DNA from: Desulfobacteraceae bacterium
GTDB taxonomy: Bacteria; Desulfobacterota; Desulfobacteria; Desulfobacterales; Desulfosarcinaceae
Assembly: GCA_024230435.1 (NCBI GenBank)
Contig: JAAERL010000074.1
Coordinates: 1 to 48,406 of the forward strand
Reading direction: 5' to 3'
DNA: 48,406 bases
Each line of letters starts with the position of its first letter. Position 1 is the stretch's first letter. This document shows positions 18,400 through 28,317 of this stretch, piece by piece. The notes below the pieces were generated by a model. It did no database searches, had not been told where the DNA came from, and was given only the letters and a program-made list of their open reading frames with translations. A program made the translations under genes and the position numbers.

Positions 18400-19251
18400 C
18401 TAAAGGTTCCGGCAGGCAATGGTGGTTTCCAGTACTTCGCGCCGCAAGCTCCCCTGATTGGAATCATAAAGATGCTGCCCTACAACAAGCCGGCGATTCT
18501 GGCGTTCACCCTTTTCCGGCTGCGATGTAACGGACAAAAACCACACGCGGACATATTTGATGCAATTGGGCGAAACTTGCCTTTCAAGCTCGCCTCCATC
18601 TACAGCCGTAATATTCTTATCTTTGTTCACATCATCGTTTTCATTTATTTTTCCATCATTGTTTGTATCGATATTTGTATCCAACAAATTGTCATTATCA
18701 GTATCCACCGCCCAAATCAGATGCTCTCCACCGGCCCAGGTATCTGCAAAGCCGTCCTTGTCTTCGTCAATGGCATAAGCAAATCCAAGGCCGTGAATAT
18801 TTTCCGCAATTGGGAAGCCGCCCTGGCCCTTGTCCCATGTCAAGCAAATTCGCCCGTAACTCTTATTTTTACGAATTCGAAACTTGAATAATTCATTTGG
18901 CCTTCTGTTCTCTTCATTATTATAAACACCATCCTCATCCACATCTAGTGTAAAGGATAGCGCCGGTTGTCCGGAGTCATTTAAATTTGTTTTAACAAGA
19001 TCATAGTGGCGCACATCAGTGATTCCGAATTTTCCACTGTTGTGCGGATCATAGCCGGCCATCCGAATTTGTTGCTCCAATATAGTCATTGCGCCCCGAA
19101 GGTTTTGGCGGCTACTGATTATGAGTCTTTGATTTCGATATTTTTCAGTTTGCGTTGTGTATGTTTTATAACCCAAAAATGCAATGCTTATACAAATACA
19201 CAGGGCGAACATCACCTCTATAAGGGTAAAGCCATGCCTTTGATCTATCAT
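18400..19251 (-). CDS. pilW: PilW-like minor pilin with Ca2+-loop insert
   Basis: A 283-residue prepilin with signal HGFTLIEVMFALCICISI (cleavage after Gly7, Glu12 at +5) and a PilW-type helix, SRQNLRGAMTILEQQIRMAGYD. Unlike ordinary minor pilins it has a run of EF-hand or dockerin-like loops: about residues 103-114, 162-170, 183-191 and 195-211, each with alternating Asp/Asn. The start is ATG 19251, sharing one base with the fimT stop (TGATG), rather than the TTG at 19260. It probably joins the minor-pilin tip complex that carries PilY1. Calcium binding is inferred from the motif. Confidence 0.9.
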   Translation of the reverse strand: MIDQRHGFTLIEVMFALCICISIAFLGYKTYTTQTEKYRNQRLIISSRQNLRGAMTILEQQIRMAGYDPHNSGKFGITDVRHYDLVKTNLNDSGQPALSFTLDVDEDGVYNNEENRRPNELFKFRIRKNKSYGRICLTWDKGQGGFPIAENIHGLGFAYAIDEDKDGFADTWAGGEHLIWAVDTDNDNLLDTNIDTNNDGKINENDDVNKDKNITAVDGGELERQVSPNCIKYVRVWFLSVTSQPEKGERQNRRLVVGQHLYDSNQGSLRREVLETTIACRNL

Positions 19252-19718
19252 CACATCCAATCCTTACCGGCCCATCGTTGTACTGAAATCCCACCGGCGC
19301 CCATAACATAAATCCGGTAGACGGGATTGCCGTTTTGATTGGACAAATAAATGTTGGCAGCCTTTACAGTCGGCATCATTCCCTGACTGTTAAAAGCAAT
19401 GCCCGAAGTGCTTTCTTTCCCGTCCGGTCCTGTTTGCAAAAAACGGACATTGCCGCGATACAGGTCTAAGCTTACCGAGTGTTGTGACAACGTATTGATA
19501 TAATGATTTTGAGTGGGCGAGTTTATTTTTATTTCACAGCGCTGCTTTTTTTTAATGGCCATCAGGCGGGCTAATTGAAGTTCTCCCCGAAGATGCTCTA
19601 CCGCATGTGAAACGCCTTGATGCCGCATCCAGTGCACAATTGGAGCAACGGCAATGATGGTGGAAGATAGGATCGCTAAAACAATGATCAGTTCAATCAA
19701 AGTAAAACCATATCGCAT
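19251..19718 (-). CDS. fimT: FimT/GspH-family minor (pseudo)pilin
   Basis: A 155-residue prepilin. The leader is very short, MRYGFTLIELIIVLAIL (cleavage after Gly4, Glu9 at +5). A GspH/FimT-type region follows (LRGELQLARLMAIKKK), and the C-terminal domain is beta-rich. FimT proteins are type IV pilus minor pilins, some of which bind DNA for uptake; GspH is the type II secretion counterpart. ATG 19718 with AAGGAC upstream is preferred over the GTG at 19742, since it gives a standard leader. It is the first gene of the minor-pilin operon and is coupled to pilW by a 1-nt overlap. Confidence 0.88.
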   Translation of the reverse strand: MRYGFTLIELIIVLAILSSTIIAVAPIVHWMRHQGVSHAVEHLRGELQLARLMAIKKKQRCEIKINSPTQNHYINTLSQHSVSLDLYRGNVRFLQTGPDGKESTSGIAFNSQGMMPTVKAANIYLSNQNGNPVYRIYVMGAGGISVQRWAGKDWM

Positions 19719-19990
19719 GTCATTTTCAGTCCTTGTCAACACAGTGATGAACTATTTGATAATAACGAAAACAACAGGATAGCAACGCAATTCTAAACCT
19801 GCAGATAGTTATAATATTTTTATTAACAGGAACAGGAAAAGTGTAAAACTACCGGTTTTGATCCCGTAAAAAATATAAAATTATATTATGTCATTGCGGC
19901 AAATTCCGGAGCCCACAACATGATAGCAGCCTTGGATTCCGGCTTTCATCGTAAATAACATAATAGAACTGAATTTTACTTTTTACTATT

Positions 19991-20821
19991 TTATTTTTTA
20001 TACTTCCCCTTTAAATAGTTCACTGCATTTTGAAAAACCTGAACCCCCGGCGTCAAACCGTTTTTAGCAAAGTGCGTTTGGCCGCGCTTTGCTTTCTCTT
20101 TCCACATGGTCCAATCCGGGTGGTTTGTCCAGTGATTGTAGGCTTCCGGATGCGGCATAAGTCCGAAAATACGGCCACTTGGATCACAAATTCCGGCTAT
20201 ATCGACAATAGAGCCGTTTGGATTGAATGGAAAAGCGCCATTAGCCGGTTTTGCGTCCGGCATGGCATATTGTAAGACGATTTGCTGGTTTTTCATCAGT
20301 TGGTTTAATGTTTCTTTATCCGTATAAAACTTGCCTTCCCCATGCCGCACAGGTACTTCAAGCTGCCTGATCCCACGGGTAAACACACAAGGAGAATCTT
20401 CGTTAACGGTAAGATTCACCCAGTCATTCCTGTACGTAGCACAATCATTTCCGGTAATCGCAACCACTCGTTCAGTGTAATCCCCATTGATTGCCGGCAG
20501 CAGTCCCATATTTACAAGACATTGAAATCCATTACAAATTCCAATGATTAATTTTCCGTTTTCAACAAATGACAAAAGTTTAGAGCCGATTTTGTTCTTC
20601 ATTCGAACTGCCTGCAAAACTCCGGCCCCATGATCATCGCCCCAGCCGAAACCACCGCCAAAGGCCATAATATGGTAGTCATCCAATGAAACAGATCCGC
20701 TAATCAGCTCATTTATATGAACCCGCTGGGCTCTTGCACCTGCCAATTCAAATGCATAGGAGGTTTCATAATCACAATTGAGTCCATAGCCACTTAACAC
20801 AAGAGCATTGATGCTTTTCAT
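19991..20821 (-). CDS. purQ: PurQ, glutaminase subunit of FGAM synthase
   Basis: Class I glutamine amidotransferase that supplies ammonia to PurL for conversion of FGAR to FGAM in purine synthesis. The 276-residue protein has the nucleophile elbow GICNGFQ (Cys96), the oxyanion region MAFGGGFGWGDD, and a C-terminal catalytic His/Glu in LMPHPEAYNHW. It is longer than Bacillus PurQ (about 227) and resembles the amidotransferase domain of the large fused enzyme. The ATG overlaps the purL stop by 4 nt (ATGA), so the subunits are made together. Confidence 0.95.
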   Translation of the reverse strand: MKSINALVLSGYGLNCDYETSYAFELAGARAQRVHINELISGSVSLDDYHIMAFGGGFGWGDDHGAGVLQAVRMKNKIGSKLLSFVENGKLIIGICNGFQCLVNMGLLPAINGDYTERVVAITGNDCATYRNDWVNLTVNEDSPCVFTRGIRQLEVPVRHGEGKFYTDKETLNQLMKNQQIVLQYAMPDAKPANGAFPFNPNGSIVDIAGICDPSGRIFGLMPHPEAYNHWTNHPDWTMWKEKAKRGQTHFAKNGLTPGVQVFQNAVNYLKGKYKK

Positions 20822-23820
20822 ACCATATCACCAAATGGGCCGTGCCAGGCATTTTTCAACTCCGGCACGGATAAGTCAATAATTGTAGTACTATTCAAAC
20901 CATTTACCGTAAAACGGTCCGTGGATGTCACTTGCCCGATACACGCCATAGGCATCCGGTCAAAATGTTTTTCAAATGAACGGCGCTGATTGGAATCTAC
21001 GGTAACAATGAATCTTCCCGCGGATTCGGAATAGAGAAGTTTGTCTTCCCTGAGCTCATCCCCACCTTCCACTGGTACTGATTCCAGATTAATACTCAGA
21101 CCAAGCCCTCCGGCCATTGCCACTTGAGCAAGATGAACACCTAACCCGCCCCTGTATATGCCATGGGCGGAAGCAATCAAGTCTTGATTGATCGCTTTGA
21201 ACAACGCCCGGTACAATGTCAAAAATTGTGAAGGCTTTACCTGCGGGACATTACAGCCAATGTAACCAAACATATCGTAATATTCCGAGCCACCAAGCTC
21301 GTTAGCGGTAGCCCCCAAAATGTATACCAAATCACCGGGCATCTTAGCATCCAGCGTCACACAACTCTTCACATCGGAAATAACGCTGGTAGTTGAAAAC
21401 TGAAGCGTTTCCAAAGCTGAAATCTTATGAACCTCTCCATACCGACCGGGCAGATGGCCGTCCACATACATACTGTCTTTACCGGATAGCAACGGGATCT
21501 CATATGCCAGGCACATATCACGCAACGCTTCGCAAGAGCGGACCAATTGTGCGGCCTTGAATTTGCCATCCGGATTGTCAACAGGATCAAATTGGATATT
21601 CGGCCAGCAAAAATTATCCACGCCGCCGATATGCCCGGGATCGCCACCTACTGCAATTAAACGCCGAACAGCTTCATCAATGGTACAGGTAGTCATATGA
21701 TAAGCGTCGATCTGAGAATAAAACGGTAGCAATGACTGGGCAAAAGCCAACCCGCGGTTAGACTCGAGAACCGGACGTATCACTGCGGCATCGCTTGCTA
21801 TATCCCTGTCTTTTCCAATAAGCGGCTTGATCACGCTTGTACCCTGGACCTCATGATCGTATTGCCTGGCAATCCAGTTTTTCGAACAGATATTGGGACG
21901 GGAAAGCATATCAAGCAAATGCTTGTTGCACTCTCTTACCGGAAGCAGGACCGGTTCAATAAGTCCTCGATCTTCGGGAGATTTCCAGACAGCATCAAAT
22001 TCCCATTGCGCAAATCCCTTCGTCAACAAATCAAGGTCGACAAACGCGCAGGTAGTTCCATTATATTTAATGTGCAGCTTACCCGTATCCGTATACCGCC
22101 CGATGATAGTACATTCAACGGCATGCTTGGCGGCCAGTTGAAAAAACGGCTCACGGTTTTCAGGATCAATGGCGATCGTCATCCGTTCCTGGGATTCGGA
22201 CACCCATATTTCCCACTGATCAAGGCCTTCATATTTAAGGGGCACTTTGTCCAGATCAATCTCGCAACCGTTGGAAAACAACGCGCTCTCACCGACCGAA
22301 CTCGATAGCCCCCCGCCGCCGTTATCCGTTATAAAACGAATCAATGCCTGGTCGCGGGCTTCCAAAAGAAAATCCTGCATCTTTTTCTGTGTATATGGAT
22401 CACCGATCTGCACATGTCCGGCCGGGGTATGCTCTGAAAATATTTCTGATGAAGCGGTTACCCCATGAATCCCGTCTTTGCCCACTCTTCCACCGGCCAT
22501 AATCACCAGATCGCCTGCAAGTATGTTTTTTTGTTCGGAAGGTTCTCCTTTGACACGTGACGGCATCAATCCCAAGGCAGATACAAAAACCAAACATTTG
22601 CCCATATATCCGGGATGGAACAGTACCTGACCGAAAGGTGTGGGAACACCGCTTTTGTTGCCTCCGTCGCGCACACCTTCAATGACGCCGTCCAATAAAC
22701 GTTTGGGATGAAGACGGGGTTTGAGGTCTCCTTGATAATCACGCATGCCGGCACAAAAGCCGTAACCACCCATGATTAATCGGGAACCTTTTCCTGTTCC
22801 CATGGGATCTCTGTAGATACCAACAATGCCGGTAATTGCTCCGCCATAAGCTTCCATATTTGACGGAGAATTGTGGGTTTCACCTGTAATTACATAATAA
22901 TGATCATCATCAAACCGCCCGACACCGGCATTATCCCATAATACCGAAATTACCCAATTTTTTCGCTTTTGCAGCTCAAGTGTCGGCTCCTTGATGCAGG
23001 TTTTAAATAAGTTATCGATTTTCCGGTTTTCACCGGTGCAGTAATCCTGATAATGAAATAAGCCTTGGAACGTATTGTGGTTACAATGATCACTTCTCGC
23101 CTGGGAGATATATTCAAGCTCAACATCAGTGGGATCAACAAGCCCTTCCAAAGAGCGCTGCTTTTGAACAGCCTTATCTAAAAAATAGTCCCTGATAACC
23201 GGTATATCTTTTGGATTAAGAGCTAAATTGCGTTCATTGCTCAATTGCCGCAACGTTTCATCGGAATCAATACCAATGGTCGTTACCGTCGGCTGATGAT
23301 CTAAACTCACTTTTGGGAGAATAAAGCCAATCCCTTGTTCCGTATTCCAGTCGCGGATGCTAAAAATCTTCCACTGTTGAATAATATCGTTAGCCAACAG
23401 TTCCGATGCAATTTTTTCAACTTTCCGGCGATTTAAATTTGTGCCTTTTAAGCAATACCGCTTGGAAGTATATGCGGCGGCATCAACAGAGAGTGCGGCG
23501 CCAAACAAATCCTGCATCGCCTCAATGGCCGTAGCCCCGGCATTATCGCGTACTCCGGGGCGGTAACCAATCCATATGGTCCAATCAAACTCTAATGGCA
23601 AAGGTTTTAGAGACGATACTTGCGAGACCGGATTTGTAAAAATTTCGGTTCTCGCCCTTTCGATTTCATCGGCATTGAGTTGAGCATCAATGGTAAGAAT
23701 ATTTATCGTTCTAATGCTCTGTGTTTGAATCCCAAAGTAGTCAAACGCTTTTTTACGTAAAGCCTCGCCTTCGGCATCCAAGAGTTCCGGTTTTTGAGTA
23801 ATTTCAATTCTAACGGGCAT
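20818..23820 (-). CDS. purL: PurL, FGAM synthase with fused N-terminal PurS-like region
   Basis: Synthetase subunit for the fourth step of purine synthesis. At 1000 residues it is much longer than Bacillus PurL (about 740) but lacks the C-terminal glutaminase of E. coli PurL (about 1295), which is encoded separately by purQ. The first 165 residues look like a duplicated PurS-like ferredoxin fold. The catalytic half carries ETHNSPSNMEAYGGAITG and the glycine-rich GGRVGKDGIHGVTASSE. ATG 23820 is chosen over ATG 23829 because GGAATG lies at a better distance. A 4-nt overlap couples it to purQ. Confidence 0.93.
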   Translation of the reverse strand: MPVRIEITQKPELLDAEGEALRKKAFDYFGIQTQSIRTINILTIDAQLNADEIERARTEIFTNPVSQVSSLKPLPLEFDWTIWIGYRPGVRDNAGATAIEAMQDLFGAALSVDAAAYTSKRYCLKGTNLNRRKVEKIASELLANDIIQQWKIFSIRDWNTEQGIGFILPKVSLDHQPTVTTIGIDSDETLRQLSNERNLALNPKDIPVIRDYFLDKAVQKQRSLEGLVDPTDVELEYISQARSDHCNHNTFQGLFHYQDYCTGENRKIDNLFKTCIKEPTLELQKRKNWVISVLWDNAGVGRFDDDHYYVITGETHNSPSNMEAYGGAITGIVGIYRDPMGTGKGSRLIMGGYGFCAGMRDYQGDLKPRLHPKRLLDGVIEGVRDGGNKSGVPTPFGQVLFHPGYMGKCLVFVSALGLMPSRVKGEPSEQKNILAGDLVIMAGGRVGKDGIHGVTASSEIFSEHTPAGHVQIGDPYTQKKMQDFLLEARDQALIRFITDNGGGGLSSSVGESALFSNGCEIDLDKVPLKYEGLDQWEIWVSESQERMTIAIDPENREPFFQLAAKHAVECTIIGRYTDTGKLHIKYNGTTCAFVDLDLLTKGFAQWEFDAVWKSPEDRGLIEPVLLPVRECNKHLLDMLSRPNICSKNWIARQYDHEVQGTSVIKPLIGKDRDIASDAAVIRPVLESNRGLAFAQSLLPFYSQIDAYHMTTCTIDEAVRRLIAVGGDPGHIGGVDNFCWPNIQFDPVDNPDGKFKAAQLVRSCEALRDMCLAYEIPLLSGKDSMYVDGHLPGRYGEVHKISALETLQFSTTSVISDVKSCVTLDAKMPGDLVYILGATANELGGSEYYDMFGYIGCNVPQVKPSQFLTLYRALFKAINQDLIASAHGIYRGGLGVHLAQVAMAGGLGLSINLESVPVEGGDELREDKLLYSESAGRFIVTVDSNQRRSFEKHFDRMPMACIGQVTSTDRFTVNGLNSTTIIDLSVPELKNAWHGPFGDMV

Positions 23821-24027
23821 AGCAACCATTCCAAAGTAAAGGGAAACACAATCAGATAAAAATACCTACAGGTCCGGGCAATTGCAAATCACCCTTTTTG
23901 CGCTGTATTTGGAATTGTTTTCACGGTGCGTCAACATATCCATACTCATTGTCTGTACTGATCGACGCAACAGAGGAAAATAGATTCAAAAACAGGCAAA
24001 ACTGGAAAATATGCCACTTCCAAGCCC

Positions 24028-25386
24028 CTAAAACCATGCTACCCTGATGTCATTATAGATAATAAAGATAAATAACAAGATTAATATAAAAACGCCGACT
24101 TGTTGTGCCATTTCACGAGTTCTAAGACTAACGGGCTTTCTTTGAACCGCCTCTATGGCAAAAAATAACAAATGCCCGCCATCTAACACCGGGATGGGAA
24201 CAAGATTAAAAACCGCGAGACTGACACTGACCATAGCGATAAATCTCAGAAGCCGGTTCAAGCCTTCGGCTGCTTCCTTGCTGGCCATTTGGGCGATACG
24301 AATCGGCCCTCCAATGGCTTCTTTAGGCATTTTGCCCTGAATCAGCCTTACAAAAATAATACCGGTATACTTTGTAATATACCAGGATTCCTCAAAACCC
24401 TTTCCTATTGACTGAAAAAAGCCGATTTTGATCTTAATTTCGTCTTCTTTAAGCGAAATATTTTGAGAGCTGATAATTCCAATGCGGTAAATCGTTTTCT
24501 TAACGCCAATAATATCACGCTCTTGGATCGGTGCAGGAGTGATCGGCACTGTAACCGTCTTCCCATCGCGTAAAATTTCAAAAATCTGTGTTTCACCTTT
24601 GGAGCCTGAAACGATTTTCTGCATGGTTTCCCAACGGTCAATGTTTTTACCGTCGATGGAAACAATTTGGTCGCCGGATTGCAGTTTCGCTTTTGCAGCA
24701 GGCGAATCCTTAACTATGGCGCTGATAACCGCCCCGCGTTTCAGAAAAGGCTCAATGCCGATATCGTATTTGCTAATCTCATCTAAATAAGGAATTTGGA
24801 TATGAACCAGTTTAGGTTTTACTTCGACCTGAAAAGTGGACTGATCCCGAACCACATTAATTGAAAGCGCTTCTCCCTGATTTTTATCCAAAATATTTCT
24901 GATATCATTCCAATGCCCGATTTTTTTCCCATTTATCCCGGAAATCACATCTGCATATTTCAACCCGGCTTCCATAGCGGGACTGCCGTCTTCCACATTC
25001 CGTATAACGGGCCTTAACGTTGTAATACCGGAGAAATAATAAACTAAAAAATAAATAAGGATCGCCAGCAAAAAATTGAAAAAAGGACCGGCAAATACGA
25101 TCAGGCTGCGCCTGGTAACGCTCTTGTGATTGAAGGAAAATGGTTTGTCTTTTGGCTCCAGGGGTGCTTCAGGATCATCACCAACCATTTTTACATACCC
25201 GCCCAATGGAACCAATGAAAGCCTGTAGTCTGTACGCCCTACAGTTTTCCCAAAAATTCGAGGCCCGAATCCAATGGAAAAGCGTTCTACCCCAACCCCA
25301 CAAAGACGGGCAATTAAAAAATGGCCTAGCTCATGAAAAGTAATAAGCACACCCAATACGATGATAAAAAGTAGAAAGCTATTCAT
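24028..25386 (-). CDS. rseP: RseP-type site-2 intramembrane zinc protease
   Basis: Inner-membrane protease that cleaves anti-sigma factors or signal-peptide remnants in the bilayer. The 452-residue protein has HELGH in the first transmembrane helix (His18, Glu19, His22) and the third zinc-ligand motif NLVPIPVLDGGH near residue 395. Two PDZ domains lie between them (about 115-185 and 215-290). Four transmembrane segments are predicted by eye, and length equals the E. coli enzyme. It follows dxr by 37 nt in the uppS-cdsA-dxr-rseP order common in proteobacteria. Confidence 0.95.
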   Translation of the reverse strand: MNSFLLFIIVLGVLITFHELGHFLIARLCGVGVERFSIGFGPRIFGKTVGRTDYRLSLVPLGGYVKMVGDDPEAPLEPKDKPFSFNHKSVTRRSLIVFAGPFFNFLLAILIYFLVYYFSGITTLRPVIRNVEDGSPAMEAGLKYADVISGINGKKIGHWNDIRNILDKNQGEALSINVVRDQSTFQVEVKPKLVHIQIPYLDEISKYDIGIEPFLKRGAVISAIVKDSPAAKAKLQSGDQIVSIDGKNIDRWETMQKIVSGSKGETQIFEILRDGKTVTVPITPAPIQERDIIGVKKTIYRIGIISSQNISLKEDEIKIKIGFFQSIGKGFEESWYITKYTGIIFVRLIQGKMPKEAIGGPIRIAQMASKEAAEGLNRLLRFIAMVSVSLAVFNLVPIPVLDGGHLLFFAIEAVQRKPVSLRTREMAQQVGVFILILLFIFIIYNDIRVAWF

Positions 25387-25423
25387 ATTTTTTTATTCAG
25401 GACTGATTTAATTGTTTTTGTCA

Positions 25424-26578
25424 TTATGAGCCAATCCGGCTGACTGCCATACGCCTTGACCAATCATCTGCTTCAAGTATTTCTTCCAACGTCTTTGCCG
25501 CCTTTACATCATGAGCAGCCATGGTGTGCTCAATTATTTTATAAATATCTGTAAAAGGCAACCTTGCATTCAAAAAAGCATCAACTGCTATTTCGTTAGC
25601 GGCATTCATTACCGCAGCAAGGGTGCCTCCGGTTTTACATGCTTCAAAGGCCAGTTTCAAACAAGGAAATCTGTCCAGGTCCGGCAAATCAAAAGTCAAT
25701 GCATGTATATTCGGCAAATCCGGCAAAGGCTGATCCAGGGCAAGCCGGTTCGGGTAAGATAATGCATAAGCGATAGCTCCCGTCATATCCGGAACACCCA
25801 ATTGAGCGATGACCGATCCGTCACAATAAGCAACCATGGAGTGAACGATGCTTTGAGGATGAACCACAACCTGGATTTGATCAATATCCAATCCAAACAG
25901 CCATTTAGCCTCAATAACCTCTAACCCCTTATTCATTAGAGTAGCTGAATCGATGGATATTTTGGCTCCCATTTGCCAATTCGGGTGTTTTAGCGCCTGG
26001 GATGCCCGGATTGTTGCAAACGCTTCTTTTGGAGTTTCGCGAAAAGGACCGCCCGAAGCAGTTAAAATAATCTTTGATACATCATTTTTTTGGTTTCCCT
26101 GCAAGCATTGAAAAATAGCACTGTGTTCACTATCAATAGGTAACAAATTTACATTATTTCGCAAAACGGATTCAATAACGATATTTCCGGCCATTACTAA
26201 TGTTTCTTTGTTGGCCAAAGCGATGTCTTTACCTGATTCTATGGCTGCAAGCGTAGGTTTTAATCCCGCTGCGCCAACCATGGCGCAGACAACCATCTCT
26301 ACACCATCCCACTTCGCCGCAGTCTGGTATCCTTGCGGACCGTATAAAATTTGTGTCTTTATATCGCTTGGCAAGCGTTCTTTTAACCGTTGCGCTGTCT
26401 GTTGGCCATAAACTGCCGCCATTTCAGGTCTGAAGGTCAAAATTTGCCTTGCGAGAAGGTCTATATTTTCTTTTGCGGTAAGAACTTTAATATTAAATTT
26501 TTCAGGAAACTTTTCCGCTATCTTTAACGTGTTTTGCCCAATGGAACCGGTAGATCCTAAAACGGCTAAAGATTTCAT
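25424..26578 (-). CDS. dxr: 1-deoxy-D-xylulose 5-phosphate reductoisomerase
   Basis: NADPH-dependent enzyme making 2-C-methyl-D-erythritol 4-phosphate, the first committed step of the MEP isoprenoid pathway. The 384-residue protein begins with the dinucleotide motif GSTGSIGQNTL. It contains the metal and substrate segments PIDSEHSAIFQCLQG and TASGGPFRE, and the C-terminal motif LAAVMNAANEIAVDAF. Length is normal. The ATG shares one base with the cdsA stop (TAATG). Grouping with uppS suits joint supply of isoprenoid precursor and undecaprenyl carrier. Confidence 0.97.
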   Translation of the reverse strand: MKSLAVLGSTGSIGQNTLKIAEKFPEKFNIKVLTAKENIDLLARQILTFRPEMAAVYGQQTAQRLKERLPSDIKTQILYGPQGYQTAAKWDGVEMVVCAMVGAAGLKPTLAAIESGKDIALANKETLVMAGNIVIESVLRNNVNLLPIDSEHSAIFQCLQGNQKNDVSKIILTASGGPFRETPKEAFATIRASQALKHPNWQMGAKISIDSATLMNKGLEVIEAKWLFGLDIDQIQVVVHPQSIVHSMVAYCDGSVIAQLGVPDMTGAIAYALSYPNRLALDQPLPDLPNIHALTFDLPDLDRFPCLKLAFEACKTGGTLAAVMNAANEIAVDAFLNARLPFTDIYKIIEHTMAAHDVKAAKTLEEILEADDWSRRMAVSRIGS

Positions 26579-27402
26579 TATATAATAAATTCCTTTAGTA
26601 GATATGCAACAGGGGCTGCGAAAAGCAAAGCGTCAATTCGATCAAGAAATCCCCCATGGCCTGGGAGAATCCGGCCGGAATCCTTGATCCCTGATGCCCT
26701 TTTGAATTCGGACTCGAACAAATCACCTAATTGACCCGCAATGCCAACGGTCAAAGCAAAAAAAACACAAACCGGCACAGATAATTGGTTAAAAAAAAGA
26801 TACTTAAATAACAGTCCAAAACCTGCATTTGAGATTAGCCCGCCTATTGCGCCCTCAATGGTTTTTTTAGGACTCACTGCAGGGTAAAGTTTATGACGGC
26901 CAAAATATGTACCTGTATAAAGAGCGCCGGTATCCCCCCATGCTACAACCCAAATAACAAAAAATATCCACAAAGGCCCATTGCGCCCACCATGTATCAG
27001 AATAGCAAAAGAAAGCAGAAAAGGGATATAGACAACGCCAAATACCTGTTTGATTGCAACAATCGGCGCATCCTGATTTACTTTAAAACGCAGCAGGGAA
27101 AAAAAGGCGGTTCCCAATACGGTAATGGCAAAAATGGTAATAAACCCAGTCAATGAGCCATACGCTGCCGTTGAAATTAATACCGCCCCAGTAAAGTATG
27201 CCCATAGTAAATAGTACCCGGGCACAACAGGGTTGTGATCCTGGTAAACAATTCTGAAGTATTCAAACAAACAGATTGTACTGATTAAAATTAAAAATAT
27301 TGCAAATAAGACCGGACCGCCTTTAAAAACTAAAAAAATAAGCAGTGGTATCAGGACAAGAGCTGTCAACCAGCGTTTCCAATGCATGGGAGCCTTTTTC
27401 AT
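26578..27402 (-). CDS. cdsA: Phosphatidate cytidylyltransferase
   Basis: Integral membrane enzyme making CDP-diacylglycerol from CTP and phosphatidate for phospholipid synthesis. The 274-residue protein has about eight hydrophobic helices. It carries the family signature near the C terminus, VSPKKTIEGAIGG followed by GQLGDLFESEFKR and GHGGFLDRID (about residues 180-262). The start at 27402 has no clear Shine-Dalgarno; an in-frame ATG at 27387 with AAAAAGG upstream is an alternative that loses five residues. Its stop overlaps dxr by 1 nt. Confidence 0.95.
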   Translation of the reverse strand: MKKAPMHWKRWLTALVLIPLLIFLVFKGGPVLFAIFLILISTICLFEYFRIVYQDHNPVVPGYYLLWAYFTGAVLISTAAYGSLTGFITIFAITVLGTAFFSLLRFKVNQDAPIVAIKQVFGVVYIPFLLSFAILIHGGRNGPLWIFFVIWVVAWGDTGALYTGTYFGRHKLYPAVSPKKTIEGAIGGLISNAGFGLLFKYLFFNQLSVPVCVFFALTVGIAGQLGDLFESEFKRASGIKDSGRILPGHGGFLDRIDALLFAAPVAYLLKEFII

Positions 27403-27573
27403 ATCCGAATCAAAAAGTTGATCATCGTATTTTCTTCAAGCTCATGCAAGCTGCAAATCATCAATTATTGCAACGAATCTGAATTCGTTTTCAATGCACG
27501 AGGAAACGATTCAATGAAACAAAAATTGTATAATTTGCAACTTCCAGGATCTTTAGAGTTAATCTGCATTTTT

Positions 27574-28317
27574 TTAAGGCAGAACTTTGCCAAACCTTCG
27601 ATCTCTGAGCTGAAACTGTTTTAGAATATCTATAAATTCATCCGCAGAAAAATCCGGCCAGAGTGTTGGCGTAACAAAAATTTCTGCATAGGCTAATTGC
27701 CAAAGTAAAAAATTGCTAATACGCATTTCGCCACTGGTTCGAATCAATAAATCGAGTTCCGGAATCCCTTTGGTATAAAGGTGTGATTCAACAAGCGCCT
27801 CATTGATATCTTGGGTTCTAATCTTACCGTGGGCAACTTTTCCGGCAACGGACCGAACCATTTCCACAATTTCGGTTCGACCCCCATAACTCAATGCTAG
27901 GTTCAAAATCGAACCGTCATTTTGCGCCGTAGCATCCATGGTCTGCCTAAGAGCCTTCTGAACATTGTCAGGCAGACGGTCCGGTTGTCCGATAACGGAC
28001 AAACGGATATTGCTCTCGACAAGTTCCGCCCTCTCCTGAACTAAAAATTTTTTCAAAAGCCTCATTAGTCCGGCTATCTCAGCCGCCGGCCTTTGCCAAT
28101 TTTCAGTTGAAAAGGCATATAAGGTTAAAACTAAAATTTTTAACTCCCTGCATACACGCACAATCGCGCGTACTGCCTCAAGCCCTTTTTCGTGCCCCCG
28201 GATACGATTTAATGCCCGTTTTTTGGCCCATCTGCCATTTCCGTCCATAATAATTGCAACATGCCGCGGGATTAATGCCGGGTCTAACCCATGTTGTTTA
28301 TTGTTATTAAAACTCAA
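27574..28317 (-). CDS. uppS: Undecaprenyl diphosphate synthase (cis-prenyltransferase)
   Basis: Condenses isopentenyl diphosphate units onto farnesyl diphosphate to make the C55 carrier for peptidoglycan and O-antigen. The 247-residue protein has [14 protein letters not shown] (catalytic Asp25), [14 protein letters not shown], and the C-terminal [18 protein letters not shown]. The frame opens at a TTG that overlaps the frr stop by 11 nt, with AAGAGA just upstream; no better start exists before the catalytic motif. A 171-nt spacer to cdsA shows nothing distinctive. Confidence 0.96.
   Translation of the reverse strand: MSFNNNKQHGLDPALIPRHVAIIMDGNGRWAKKRALNRIRGHEKGLEAVRAIVRVCRELKILVLTLYAFSTENWQRPAAEIAGLMRLLKKFLVQERAELVESNIRLSVIGQPDRLPDNVQKALRQTMDATAQNDGSILNLALSYGGRTEIVEMVRSVAGKVAHGKIRTQDINEALVESHLYTKGIPELDLLIRTSGEMRISNFLLWQLAYAEIFVTPTLWPDFSADEFIDILKQFQLRDRRFGKVLP

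Noticed and set aside
18232-18891. 219-codon plus-strand frame opposite pilW and pilV.
   Set aside because: Antisense to two clear pilin genes; composition is explained by their codons.
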